Assembly (NCBI GenBank): GCA_034359265.1
Contig: CP136891.1
Coordinates: 52,034,501-52,098,500 of the forward strand
Reading direction: 5' to 3'
DNA from: Canna indica
Lineage: Eukaryota > Streptophyta > Magnoliopsida > Zingiberales > Cannaceae
Length of the DNA: 64,000 nucleotides
This document shows positions 34,074-45,800 of this stretch, piece after piece; within the stretch, counting starts at the first letter, position 1; every line of letters begins with the position of its first letter. A program made the translations under genes and the position numbers. Under the pieces are notes generated by a model that was not told the origin of the DNA, made no database searches, and saw only the letters and a list, made by a program, of their open reading frames with translations.

Positions 34074-35699
34074 AAAATTTTATTCATATTCATTTGGTTT
34101 CATAACAGGAAAGTGATGACTTAAATGGTGCGAATTAGCGGAGTCTCGGGGGCAGAATTTGATAAGTTGCTAATTAAGGAAAAATTTAAAAAATATATAT
34201 AACTATTATTTCTATAATTTGGCATGTCATGGTGATAGTGGACCCCGAGACGAGTTCAACGGTTCGATTGGAACTCGAATCGAATGTAAAATGAATTTGT
34301 AGTAGATTTTACTAGTCGAGTTATAAGTGGGGGGCAAAATTGTAATTGAGGTCAAATTAACTCACTCCCCAAAATTATATATAGGGGTTGTACGGCAAGG
34401 GGGGGAGCACAGCACCCGAGGCAAGAAGAGGCGAAGGCTTGGAGGAGTAGAGGTGGAGGTCGGAGTTCGCGAGTCCACCGAAGTTGATCGTCGGGGAATC
34501 CTTGCAACCTTCTTCCTCCTTGTTTCCTCAAGCCGGTGAGTGATTTAATTTCCTTTTTTCTTGCTTTTGAAATCTAGCCCCCCCCTCCCCGTTCTTGGAT
34601 TCTTTGTCGTGGATTTTGATGTCATGATCGTTAAGCTTTAATGTTATCATGTGAATTCATAGCTAGTGTATGATTTGTGGGTTGATTCTTTGTTTCCTTG
34701 AACTTTGCCACATAGGGTAGATGCCAAATTAGGGGTTGTGCCACCTCTTCCCACCAAGCAAGATCATGCCATGGTATTCTTGATTTAACTCCTAATCTTG
34801 AATTGTTAGGTTGAAGTATTTTTCTTGATAATTATTTGTTGTTTTATCTCTTCCTTGGAGGGTAGGCCGCATGGCCTTAGATGAGATAGGTGCAGTCGCC
34901 CCTTCACTGTTTTGATGGCCGCATGGCTTAGATGAACAGGGGTAGCCGCCCCCTTCACTGTTTTGATGGCCGCATGGCTTAGATGAATAGGGGCAATCGC
35001 CCCTTCCCTGTTTCGGTGGCCGCATGGCCTTAAGTGAAATAGGGGCAGGCCACCCTTCCTTGCTTACCGTTAAGGATATAGCTTTAATTTAGTTGAGCAC
35101 TAGGTTAGCACACATTAACTTAGAGACCTTAAACTGTATTGTCAGAATCATACCGCCCATGTATGTTGATTACATTTAACTTAGGAGGCAAATAAAATTA
35201 GAATGGAGATTAGAGACAAGTGAAAGATAGGTTCCCCTTGACATGCTATTAAATATTGGTATAAACACATAGGATTAATAAAATAAGGCAAGGGTATTTA
35301 CAACCCAAGCCGCCGGCCCCATAGGCAGAATTAAGGTGATAAATAAATGGCTCTTTGCATGGAATGAAGGATTATTTGGTATGTCTTCTGGTTATGGCAT
35401 GTTTGCAATTATGTATAGATGAATGATAATTCTTTATATTTTTTAGATGTGGCATATTGGAATTATATGCAGATAAGTGGTATGGCTTAATTTTAATTGT
35501 GCACATAGAATTTATTTGATTATTTCATGAGAATTGTCTTTACTCACATGCTATGTATAACATGGGACATGCGCCTATTTACTTGTGGTTATTAAGGACT
35601 CAGGTGGCCCCGGGATGATTTACATGCATGAAGGTGTTATGTATTTATTTTATTTATATATATATATACTATGGATTGGTTGTGAATGCCTGGATGTGC

Positions 35700-35910
35700 T
35701 TGTGAATGTGGACCGGGAAGCTCGTCAGCCGCCACACTGACGATCGACCCGGGTGGCACAAGCGGGAAGTACGCTGAGACAGAGCAGTGATCAGCGTCTG
35801 ACTCGTAGACCGATAGGTCTTTGGATTATTGGACCGGCGGGTCCCTAGATTTTGGACCGACGGGTCCTTGGACCGGGAAGGTCGTCAGTATGCCACGCTG
35901 ACGACTGACT
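35700..35910 (+). repeat. Cluster of hairpins in the gypsy 5' LTR
   Basis: Short inverted repeats follow one another: CGTCAG...CTGACG at 35723-35742, GGACCG...GGGTCC units near 35835-35875, and GTCGTCAG...CTGACGAC at 35881-35905. The GTCAG/CTGAC hairpin has counterparts in other gypsy LTRs of the window. Confidence 0.6.
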
Positions 35911-35983
35911 CGGGTGGCTTGTGTGGATGATTGAATAATTGTACTTGTTATTTATCTCCTGTTGGATTTTAATATGTTGTTTA

Positions 35984-38746
35984 TGTAATATCCTAAATAT
36001 TTAATTATATTATTTTCCTTTATGGTTGTAATTACCAGCCTAGCGGACTAGATCGAGGTCGATCCAAGTCAACTCATGGTTCGGTGCGAGCTTGCGAGCC
36101 CGGGTAAGTAGGATTATGAATATGAAATTTTGCTTGAGTAGTTTAATTTATTTAATGTTTATGGTGTATTATTTTATTATGTCGTATATGGGTGTCCGTG
36201 TATTGGATGGTTATGTGGAGAAGAGGATTAATTAAGTTAATTTAAGTTAGCGGATTTGGGTTCGGCTTGAAGTGGATGCGGGTTGGATAAAGGGTTGATA
36301 AGGGTTAGGGTTGAGGAAGGGATATAAAACCCCCTCCCCTTGGCTTGTGGCTCCCTATTTTGGAACCACAAAAGCAAGAGGAGAAAGGAGCAGCCGCCAG
36401 CCGCAGGAGCAGCCGCCAGTCGCCCTCAATCCAGCCAGCCACTGAGCCTTCCTTCTCCTTCCCCTCCTTCTTCCCTTCCCTGCGAAGCCCAGCCTAGGGA
36501 GCCGCCAACAAGCCAGCTGCCCCCTCTTGCTCTCCTTCCTTTTTCCCCTTGGAGCCGGCGGCTTGGGAGGAGCCGGCGGCTGCCCTTCCTCTCCTTTGGG
36601 TTGAGCCGCCGGATTCCGGAGCCGTAATCAGAGGCCGTCGATTGGATATTCTTCTCCAATCCCTTCCTAATTTCGGTGTGTGGTTTTACCCCTCCTTCTC
36701 GGGTTTCTTCATCGTGTTTTTGAGCCGATTCGGCTCATGTTCTTTTTGGATTGTTTTTTCGTTGAAACTCATGTTTTAGCCATTGATTCTTGTGTGGCTT
36801 TGTGAGAGGGAACCCCGGGGACTCCCCTAGGTGGCTCGGCAACCCTAGAACTCTCCTAGGGGTGCTCGGCCAAGGTGGAGATTAGGGTGCCCTCAAGGTG
36901 TTCGATGAAATGCCTAGGTGATGATTTCGAGTTTTTCTTGATTTCCATGTCATGCTTAGATTATTAATTTAGATCATATATCATGGGGCATGTGTTTAAT
37001 GTAAGATCTGTGATTTTTAAATTTATTTTTGTGGAATCTTGGTTGTAATATCATCTTGAAATTTTAAATGTTCTTGATATTATAATCTAGTTTGTTACCT
37101 TGATTCTTGATTAAGGAAACGTTGATATGTATGCTAGTTTTTAATTAGTAAAAATTATGAGATTATATGCATGATGGGCATGATGACATAAATATGTGAT
37201 GTTAGAAATTTAGGAATTTAATTTTGTAAAATTCAGATTTTATTTCATGTTGTGCTGAAATTCCAGCTTGCTGAGATTTATATGTTGTTTGTTGAATCTA
37301 GACTGATTTTTGTTTTCACTATTATGATATAATTAGATCTCTGATCATAGTCATATAACCTATCGTTTCGACCAGAAAATATAGTTTGGAAATATAGGAC
37401 ACACTCTAGAGATCAGATTCGGATTAGATATATTGGTTTCGGGCAGAATAGTAAGTTAAAACAAAACCCTAATTGTGGTGAACTAAATTTTAATTACATA
37501 ATTAAAATTAGGGAAAAGGGTTAGCATAATCTGATATGAACCAACATGGGAAGTTTATGCATGAAATAAAATCACACGGGTTCATGACATTACTGGTCTA
37601 GGAGTTGGGGTCGGGCATTGGACTGTTGAGACACTTCCCAATAAGAGCACCCCTAAGACACGTAGGAAAGATTTGACTTAGGTCATGATGCGCCATATTT
37701 TATGAATGGCGAAGAGGCTCGTTGAGGAGCCGGGTTGCGGGCTATGCCTGGGAGGTTGGATGGCCAATTCCCAACCTGCAGAATAAGTTCGGAGGGCCTT
37801 TCCCGATTGTTCTGGTTTGGCCTCATGGGATAAGCTCAGAGGGCCTACCCGATTATCGACGAGGTGGTGTTAAGGAATAAGTTCGGAGGGCCTTTCCCGA
37901 TTATTCCTATGATATCTTTTAGGAGTAAGCTCAGAGGGCCTACCCGATTACTCCTATGATATCTTAAAGGGGCAAGTTCGGACGGGCGAATCCCGATTGT
38001 CCCTACGTATCTCGTGGAGCAAGTTCGGAGGGCCTTTCCCGATTGCTCTCGAGTTTTTGTATACTAGGATAAGTTCGGAGGGCCTCCCCGATTATCCTAG
38101 TATGTGTTGTGGCTTAGGGCATGGTAGGCTTAGGCCTGTTGAGCTTCACCGTTTGGGTGTTTACTGCCTTCGGGCAGGTGGTGGCCAGATGGCCTGATAG
38201 CTAGTCACACTTTCATGACCTTATTCCTGTAGAGTTGGATGTTATGCTATTGCTTATCTCTGTGTTATTTTATTATGGAAGTCGGTAGAATCTCTCACTG
38301 AGTTCTTTGAACTCACCCGTTGTCGTTGTTTTTATTTTGCAGAGCCTGATCAATGAGGTGGGCTAGAGCACTTGGCGCAGCTGGAGGGCAGAGGAGCCGC
38401 ATGATCTCATAGCAGTCCTAGATAGGGTCGTAGTCGAGTCTTTTGGTAGTGTGTCAAGTACTTTTGTTGGTCTTTTGAGTTGTATCCCTTGAGGGCATTT
38501 ATGTCATTTTATTCATATCTTATTGTATTTGATCTGTTGGACTAGATGTATTATTTCCGCATTTTTTTCTCGTTTATTAAAACTGGTCTATGATGAACTC
38601 TGTTTTGATTCTAAATGAAATAAAAAGCTTGTTGATTTCTTTCCGCTATTTGTTTATTCTTATGATGTTGGCATGTGCATGAGTTAGGCTGCGTATAGGC
38701 ACGTATACCCTGGCCGATCACGTGACCCTGTATTTGGGTTGTGACA
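35984..38746 (+). mobile_element. Ty3/gypsy-type solo LTR nested in the 5' LTR
   Basis: Ends TGTAATATCC and GGGTTGTGACA with the perfect duplication GTTTA (35979-35983, 38747-38751). A TATAAAAC box lies at about 36323. A CT-rich, GC-rich leader (36340-36660) precedes a weaker donor-like CGGTGTGTGG (GT 36676-36677). Acceptor TTTTGCAG (AG 38341-38342) follows the palindrome GAGTTC/GAACTC. The hairpin array 37780-38101 lies between donor and acceptor. Confidence 0.85.
37780..38101 (+). repeat. Array of seven covarying hairpins
   Basis: Each unit has a left arm, a core close to GTTCGGAGGGCCTTTCCCGA, and a right arm. The pairs are AGAATAA/TTGTTCT, GATAA/TTATC, AGGAATAA/TTATTCCT, AGGAGTAA/TTACTCCT, GGGGCAA/TTGTCCC, GAGCAA/TTGCTC and ACTAGGATAA/TTATCCTAGT. 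Arms differ between units yet remain complementary, with two G-U type positions. Confidence 0.85.
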
Positions 38747-39363
38747 GTTTATATGGATGCATGGCTACGCTTGAGTATATATGTATTTCTTGGCATATCT
38801 AACTCTGTATATGAGGCATTTGATTTATAAAATTCATATGTATATTTGCTGGTTTGGATTCTTGAGCATGATTGCAGGAGATTATGTCACTCACTAAGTC
38901 CTAGTTGGACTTACGGTTTTATTTAATATATTGCAGCACCTGAGCGTGATTAGGCAGGTACTGGGATGCAGTAGCGCGGTTGGTGGCATCAGGGATGACG
39001 GATCTCGTGACACGTCGTGGTCAGAGGTTATATTCAGTCTGTAGGAGTATTTATATTTTTCTTTAGGTAGATGGGCGTCTAAAGCTTCGTTTTCGCTTTT
39101 GTACGTCAAGAACTTGTTATCGTTAACTAATTTAATTTTATGAGTCTTTAACACTTATATTCATCAACTCATAACACTTATATTCATCAGATTATTTAGC
39201 GTTTGGTTTGAAATTTTCTTTAAATATGTTATTGCAAGAAAACTGGTTTCCCTTTATGAATTGTTTCAAGGTTTCGCATTTATGATTTATTATGGTTGAG
39301 TTAGGCTTCAGGGTACGTGCAGTACTCTGGTCGGTCATGCCTGGGTTTTGGGGTGTGACAATG

Positions 39364-39375
39364 TGGTATCAGAGC
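39364..39375 (+). other. Primer binding site for methionyl initiator tRNA
   Basis: TGGTATCAGAGC, complementary to the 3' end of plant initiator tRNA-Met, three bases after the LTR end at 39360. It proves that the LTR 34074-39360 is a 5' LTR. Confidence 0.9.
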
Positions 39376-39643
39376 GGGTACCACAATAGGACTTTAGGTA
39401 TCGTGTGGGAGCATTGTTAGCGTGTTTGCATATGGTATGTCCTAGTCACAAGATCGACGGCTGAACCTACGCACCAGCGGCGGTACGTATTCATGATTAT
39501 ATGTTGATTAATTGTGTGCAAAAATTTTTTATTTACTGATAGATATGGAGGCGCATGATGATGCCATGTTGAGTGGTAGCAGAAGCAATTCCGCTGGTAG
39601 GTGAGGCCAAGGCCATGGCTGAGGACGGGCTCAGGGCACCGAT

Positions 39644-39966
39644 TAGGCATATGCCTTCATGCAATTCTATTGCTTAAGGATCTTCCCTCGATGTGGTTGC
39701 CACATATGCCTTCATGCACTTCTTACGGTGTTTGTTTGTGGCTGGCTGGTGCATTTGAGCAATGGCTGGGAGTAGCCTCACTTATAGAGTTGGTCGTCGA
39801 GGAGAGTACAGTAACTCGTCATCCTTCTAAATTTGTTCGAATTGGAGGTGTGCTCCAGCACCTCTCCTTGCTTGAGGAGAGTACAGTAACTCGTCATCCT
39901 TCTAAATTTGTAAGGGGCCCTCCAGTCGATAGTTTGCTCGACTACTTGGATTTTGATCGAGGTGTA
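39644..39966 (-). pseudogene. Tat-lineage gypsy pol fragment: RNase H-integrase linker with zinc-finger region
   Basis: On minus the translation includes DWRAPYKFRRMTSYCTLLDD, QLYK and, after frame changes, remnants of the HEGICGNH segment: the first half of the integrase HHCC finger in Tat-type elements. A 38-bp stretch is duplicated (39801-39840 and 39877-39916). It is the middle of the three Tat pieces: the CDKC half of the same finger lies at 34073-34050, beyond the inserted gypsy element. Confidence 0.7.
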
Positions 39967-40276
39967 TGTTAGCCTAAGATTTTCTACCTTTGTCTTAATC
40001 TCGGTTTTGATGATAACAAACATGGAACTAATGTTTCATTGAGAAATATTTTTCAGGTTCCATATCGGTTAGCACTCGATGTCCACGACCGAAATAACGG
40101 AGAAATCAGAAAATCAGAAGGACATTGGTTGACGCATTCGGGTTCATCGCGGAAATTTCTAGAAGTTCGACGTGTGCACCAAAGACGTCTTGGACGAGTC
40201 TAGAGAACATATGGAAAGCTCTCCAAGTTGACGCACGTTGAAGGCCGGAATCCAAAAATGAAGCGGCAAGAAAAAT

Positions 40277-42644
40277 TGTCACGCCCCAACTCAGGGTTGC
40301 GTGACCAGCCAGGATACATGTCAGTACCCCGAAGCCTACCACATGCAGTGACCAATCATACATAGAAACAACACTGGACCAACAAGAGAGTCATGAAATA
40401 AAACGGCGACCAAACTTTATTAAAGTCAAAACAGTTTTAAGTTTAAAGAAAGCAACTCAACTTTTCAAAGAAACATTTCAAGTTTGAAAGCAGTAAATGT
40501 TTTACAAAGATCACTCTATGCATGACCAACAACTCAAATGACACGACAATGACTACATGGATGCCTGCTACGAGACCTGTGCCACCACTTGCCCTCCAGC
40601 TGCACCATGCCACCAGGTCGTACCTCACTGATCGGGCTCTACAAAAACAACATAATAAACCGTGAGTTCACGAGGAACTCAGTGAGCGGTTCTTCCGAAC
40701 CTCCACTTAAATCCCCGTTAGGTAACACATATGACAATATAATTCAGTGAGGAATTTAAGCTAACCAATTTTGCCAAGTCAACTTAGTAATTACACCGGC
40801 CGCATAGGCCCTTGACAACTTTATGTCATTCGGCCGCTGTAGGTCTAAGCACATGCAAAAGGGGGGTTCAGCCATACCAGCAGGCTTCCCCACTTTGCAA
40901 ACCAGGCCAGACCGGCCTCCATAAACCAGTTCAATGAGTCATACGATGTGTAAAACAATCAAATCACCGGGTCCGTCGACTAGGATATCCACTAGTCTCA
41001 GGAAATCCTCCGGGTTAGGGATAGCTAGTCACACCCAACTCGAGTCTATCGTTAGCATGGCCCACTGACGAAATCTCAAGACCCTCCGCCACCCGGGTCT
41101 AACACCTAGCGGCCCCGCTGGTGCAATCTTAAGACCCTAGTCACCGCTGAGTCGTGCGGTAGCCGCTCGGCTTATAACACTCCTCAGTAGACCATCTCAA
41201 ACACAATACACAATCAAGGTTTCTATAAAAATACCATATGTGTTTTCCGGGCATTGCCCATATCCGACCCTTTTTCCCGGGTCGCACTATCCGAACACTA
41301 ATGTCCATCATCTGTCCCTAGGTGTAAACCTATGAACTTTGTTCCTCTAGGGTAATTACCATTCATAGGTACATAAATTCTTACTTCTTGATTTATTTTA
41401 GCAATGATACATAGAAAAGAAAATGTGTATACCATTTCCAACAATAGTTACCAATAATATTTACTAACAATAATTACTAACAATAATTACCAACAATAAA
41501 AATAAATGATAATAACATGGGAATGCCGAAATAAGATGGTTAATTCAGCAATTAAATTCTAATTTTTAATAAGGAAACAAGTGTTTATAACAAGGTAAAG
41601 AATGAGCTCTAACATAGAAAATAATTAAACATTTCCATGCTCTACACCTCATACTAAATCCTAACCATGTATGTACTATCAAGAACATTTCCTTATAGCA
41701 TGATACTCCCAATCTACCACTACTAGCAATTCATCCATTGAGTGATTAATCTATACCATAAGTCAACGAGTAAATCTCTAGATGTAAGTATGAATCAACT
41801 CGAGTTCTTCTCCCCCTCTTACCCACTCGGCTGAACCCAATATGGGCTTAACATGCTCGGTCGAGACTAACCCGAGGGGAAAGGGAGGACCTTTGGCTAT
41901 TATCAAGGAAGATCAAGTCACTAATCATGAAAAGAACTCGGTCCAAGAGGGTTCGGCCACTCTAGGAATTGGGGAAAATTCGACATGACCTCGCCCCTTT
42001 TTTCTTCATGCGGCTGACCCTTAAAATCGTGGAAAACTTCAAGAAACATCATTGATAAATGACATGCACATACTAAGATCAAGCCTCAGAAGAAATTTGG
42101 TGAATCGACGGAAATCATTACGAGAAATCGATAAATCCACAATAACTTGGATCAGCTACCCGCCTACCCTAGAGATCTTGATTCAACCACTCACTTCGAC
42201 TAGAGAAGAGGATGGATGGGATGAAGACGATGTCGATTTCACCGGCGACGACACAGATCCAGCGCTGCCCCAAAAGCTTCCCTTCTCCTCCCCCCCTCCC
42301 TCGCCCCTCAGGCTGTGTGCGGCTCAACTTGTCTTGAGCCGCACGGCGGCTTGGGGTGAGGGGTTTTATTCCCCCCCCCCTTTTTTTACAACAATGCCCC
42401 TCCTCACTTAAACCCTCTCACTCGACTCACCTAAACCCGGATTGAACCCCAATTCAATCCGCGAACCTTCTTTTAATCAAACTTGAGTCAAACAACCCAT
42501 ACATTCCAAAAATGCATTAACCAATGGGCTAAACTTTAAATTATACCTCTTACTCGTGGCGATTTCACGACTCGGCTCGGCTAGTTCCCGATCCGATGGG
42601 CCACACCAAGGAAATTTTTATATTAGGAAACCCCGGGTCTTACA
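40277..42644 (-). mobile_element. Ty3/gypsy-type solo LTR
   Basis: Plus-strand ends TGTCACGCCCC and CCGGGTCTTACA with the perfect duplication AAAAT (40272-40276, 42645-42649). It is a close relative of 14284-16509. On the element strand the donor is GTCGAAGTGAGTGG (GT 42194-42193), the acceptor TTTTTGTAG (AG 40640-40639), and the palindrome near 40665 is GAGTTC/GAACTC. Confidence 0.85.
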
Positions 42645-42664
42645 AAAATACACAAAAATTAGCC

Positions 42665-42885
42665 CTTGCCCAGATTCGGTCGACCGACTGGTCGATCGGT
42701 AGAAGCCGAAAATAGGCAGTAGACTATTCGATCGACCGAATGATGCCAGAAATTGGCAGAATGCCTTCAGTCGCTCGGTAGTCGCTCAACCGGTCAACCG
42801 ACAATCTACTTGCAAGCGATCGGACGTCGGCAACGGGTAGAAAAATGCTCGTTGACGAGCCTTGGTGTTTGGGGGGTTATAAATA
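42665..42885 (+). promoter_or_regulatory. LTR promoter: palindrome array and TATA box
   Basis: GGTCGACCGACTGGTCGATC and TCGATCGACCGA words at 42665-42830, followed by TATAAATA (42878-42885) flanked by GGGG and CCC. This is the plus-oriented version of the SIRE-type promoter, with the nested gypsy LTR directly upstream. Confidence 0.55.
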
Positions 42886-44059
42886 CCCAACCCAAACTCA
42901 TTCCTAAGTAGTGGTTGATGCTTCTAAACCTCAAAGAGTGATCCTTAGCATCTCCAAAGCTCTTTCTTGATCAAATCCACTTAACCTAGCTCTTGATCCC
43001 TCAATCTCAAGTGTTCTTCATTGGAGGGCTCTTCAAGGGTGCTAGGCTCAAGATGAAGAGGTGTTCTCATTGTGATAAGTTCTCTTCACTTTCTTCTTGT
43101 GATAGTTTTATTTTTGATTTGTTTTACTTTGTTTTACTGTGTGGTCTTGTGAGTAAGTGGTTACCTTGGTGTAGAAGGTGTAAAGCCACTTGTGTAAACT
43201 AAGTTAGGAGTAGTTCTTAGGGATTGAGGTGGGAAAGCTCACTCGGTGTGAAGGTGGATACTTCCGGGTGTAGAAGTGCCTTCGAGGTGAGTGTAAGGTC
43301 TTTCCGGTGTAAAGTTCTTGATTGTAAGCTACTTGTAATTTAGTGGATTTGTGTAATACCCAAAATCTTAATAGTAATATTTTATTCTTGAGCGGGGGAT
43401 TGTGGACCCTAGTTAGCGCGGATTGGTGGGAAGCTTCAGGATTAGACCCGAGTAAGCATTTAATGTAGAAAAATTAAGGAAAATTTTATTTGTTTTATCT
43501 CTGTGATTTAGAATGTTAGGATGATAGAGGGTCTCGAGGCGAATTTGGCGGTGCAATCGGATCTCGAATTGGAGTTAGCTCGGATGAGTTATGGGTTGTT
43601 TAAGTCAGTTATCTTCGGTAGGGGTATTTTGGTCATTTGGACCCAACCGGTGTTTATAAATTAGACCCTGGGTGTGCAGCTAGGGGTTTTGAGCCACATG
43701 CCATGCTAGGCAAAGGAGAACAGAGAGAAAAGGCGCCGTCGAGGAGGAGGAGCCGTCGGAGCTGGATTTTCGCGAGTTCATCGGTGTTGATCGGGCGAAG
43801 ATCTTGTGCGTCTTTTTCTTCCATTTTCTCCCTGTTCGGTGAGTGTATTTAGGCCTTCTATTCTCTAATTCTTGATTCATGTCACTGTTTTTATGTTTTG
43901 GGGTTTTCGTCGATTTTTGACACATTTTCTCGCATTGGATCGGAAGTCGGATCAGTCATTTCTTAATTGAATCGTGTTGTTTATCTCTTTTGGAATAAAA
44001 TACTATTTCTTTTCCTTTTCTTCTTCTCTCTTTCTACCCTCTTCCCGTGCATCTATACC

Positions 44060-44420
44060 AGCAGGCGTCGGCTGCGCCAGGAGGCAGCGCCATGGCGATA
44101 GTGGGCTCTGGCGGCGGCCGTAGTGGGTGTCGACGGAGGCACCGTGGCGGCAACGGCGCTCAGCGAGCAGCGGCGGCAGCGGTGCTCGGCAAGCAGCAGA
44201 GGCAGTGGCGCTCGATGAGCAACGGCGGCAGCGGCGCCCGGCGTGGCATCGCTACCATGCGCGGGCAGCCGTGCCAGGCGCTGCAATCGCCGCATGGTGG
44301 CAGCGGGGCGTTGATAGGCGCCGGCGTCGGTGCCGACCCCAGCATCTCTGGCAGCCCGGAGGTGGCCTGGAAAGAAGCGCCGGCGACAGCAGCTGGGTTG
44401 GGGAGAGGAGGAGGAAGATG
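44060..44420 (+). other. GC-rich block inside a gypsy LTR
   Basis: Runs of GGCGGC and GGCAGC give open frames on both strands (80-124 codons) rich in Ala, Gly and Arg. These look like compositional artefacts; no domain or conservation is visible. The block has no counterpart in the other gypsy LTRs of the window, so it is probably an acquired or expanded sequence. Confidence 0.55.
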
Positions 44421-44429
44421 ACCTAAGGG

Positions 44430-44935
44430 GGTGAGTTAAATGGATAGTTGGGATTATTTTGGGTGAGATGAAGGGTTGGATTGAATTGGTCGAGATGAAG
44501 AGCTGGGATTAGTTCTTGTGTAGATGTAAGGCTTAGATTGTGTCACGTAGATGGAGGGATGAGATTACATCAGGATAGATGTAAGGCTGTGGATGCATCA
44601 TGTTAGATGTAAGGCTGAGATTTCATCTGGTTAAATGGAAGGCTGAGATTGCATCAGGTTAGAGGGAGGGCTGTGATTGCATCTGGTTAGATGAAAGACT
44701 GTGATTGCATCATGTAGATGGAGGGTTGTGATTGCATCTGGTTAGATGGAGGACTGTGATTGCATTTGATTAGATGTAAGACTATGATTATATAATGTAG
44801 ATGAATGGCGAAAATTGCATCTAGTTAGATGTAAGGCTCAGATTGCATCATGTTAAATAGAGGGTTGTGATTGCATCAGATTAGGTAGAAGGCTCTAATA
44901 TGATCCTGTTTAGATGAAGGGTGAAGATTTTCATT
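44430..44935 (+). repeat. Minisatellite, about 36-bp unit
   Basis: About 13 imperfect copies of a unit like GATTGCATCTGGTTAGATG plus GAGGGCTGT. Units vary in GGTT/AGTT/TGTT and in length. The array lies between the LTR's donor-like and acceptor-like sites. Confidence 0.75.
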
Positions 44936-45589
44936 ACTGGTTTATTGATTGTAACACCGTCATATTTATTTGTAACAGTGATTTATTAAATAAATCAAGG
45001 TAGTTACTTCATTATTCTAAATAATTATTTGGAGGCCTTAAAGTTAGCGAAACTATTCATGTTATATATGAATTTTCACCTAATCGACGTTCCGGATTCA
45101 TTGGTGAGGTCTGTTCGCCATCAGACCATTGGATTTTGAAAACAATAGCCGGAGCGTCGCCTCATTTTGCGTGCCAAGCTGAAAAATCATATTTTATATA
45201 TTTTTATGATTCGCTCTGAGATGATTTATGGATATAGTATTTAATGAGGTGAACTTTATCCTAGATAAGTGATTTCTATGACGAGTTATTTTATCATGTT
45301 TCAGTTCATTGATTTATAGTTGGAGTTTCTTTTTGCACTGCTTTTATGATACACGTGCATCCTTTCTTACAGCTATAATTCTATTTTATGGTTGTTTAAT
45401 TGTGCTGAGCATTCATGATTTATGAGCAATATTTTTACATATATATATGTATGTGATTGTGATGTATGGCAGGAGGAGGTGGAGGGTGAGGTATGTACTT
45501 GACATACCATTTATTACATGTTGATAGCACATCTTGTTTATGCTTATATACTTGTGTGTGTGGTGTTGTGATGTGCTTGTTGCATTTCC

Positions 45590-45800
45590 CGGAAGCCTTG
45601 TTGGTGAGGGGAGGGTATGCCCCAAAGAGACAGCGTTGACCTTATTCCGAAAGTCCGCTGGTGAGGGGAGATCATACCCCCAAAGAGACAGTCCGGAGAC
45701 CCAAGCATGTGAGGGAAACGTATGCCCCAACAGGCCAGCTCGGAAGAGCCAGTACCGGTGAGGGGAGGGCATGCCCCAAAGAGACGGCACTGAGCTGGGT
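45590..45800 (+). repeat. Four-unit repeat with possible hairpins
   Basis: Units share GTGAGGGGAGGGCATGCCCC followed by AAAGAGACRGC. In at least one unit the flanks pair (CAGTACCG with CGGCACTG). It occupies the same LTR interval as the covarying hairpins of 35984-38746. Confidence 0.55.

Larger units (their letters stand above)
34074..39643 (+). mobile_element. Ty3/gypsy 5' LTR with PBS and the start of the interior, truncated
   Basis: The LTR begins TGTTATAACC at 34074 and ends GGGGTGTGACA at 39360, about 2.5 kb once the nested solo LTR 35984-38746 is removed. A perfect methionyl-tRNA primer site follows at 39364-39375. About 280 bp of leader/gag start remains, including a frame reading TRSTAEPTHQRRYV near 39445-39490 that resembles the N-terminus of Del/Tekay-type gag. 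The interior stops at about 39643, where Tat sequence resumes, so the rest of the element and its 3' LTR are deleted. Confidence 0.8.

Noticed and set aside
36340..36659. Pro/Ser-rich frame suggesting a small secreted or structural protein
   Set aside because: It is the CT-rich leader of the gypsy LTR 35984-38746, between its TATA box and donor-like site.
37780..38101. Possible CRISPR-like repeat-spacer array
   Set aside because: Repeats are imperfect, the 'spacers' are the covarying arms of the hairpins themselves, and the locus is a plant LTR.
44047..44426. Ala/Gly/Arg-rich frames of 80-124 codons on both strands
   Set aside because: Produced by GGC-type repeats that are open in several frames. 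They lie inside a gypsy solo LTR with defined ends and target duplication.
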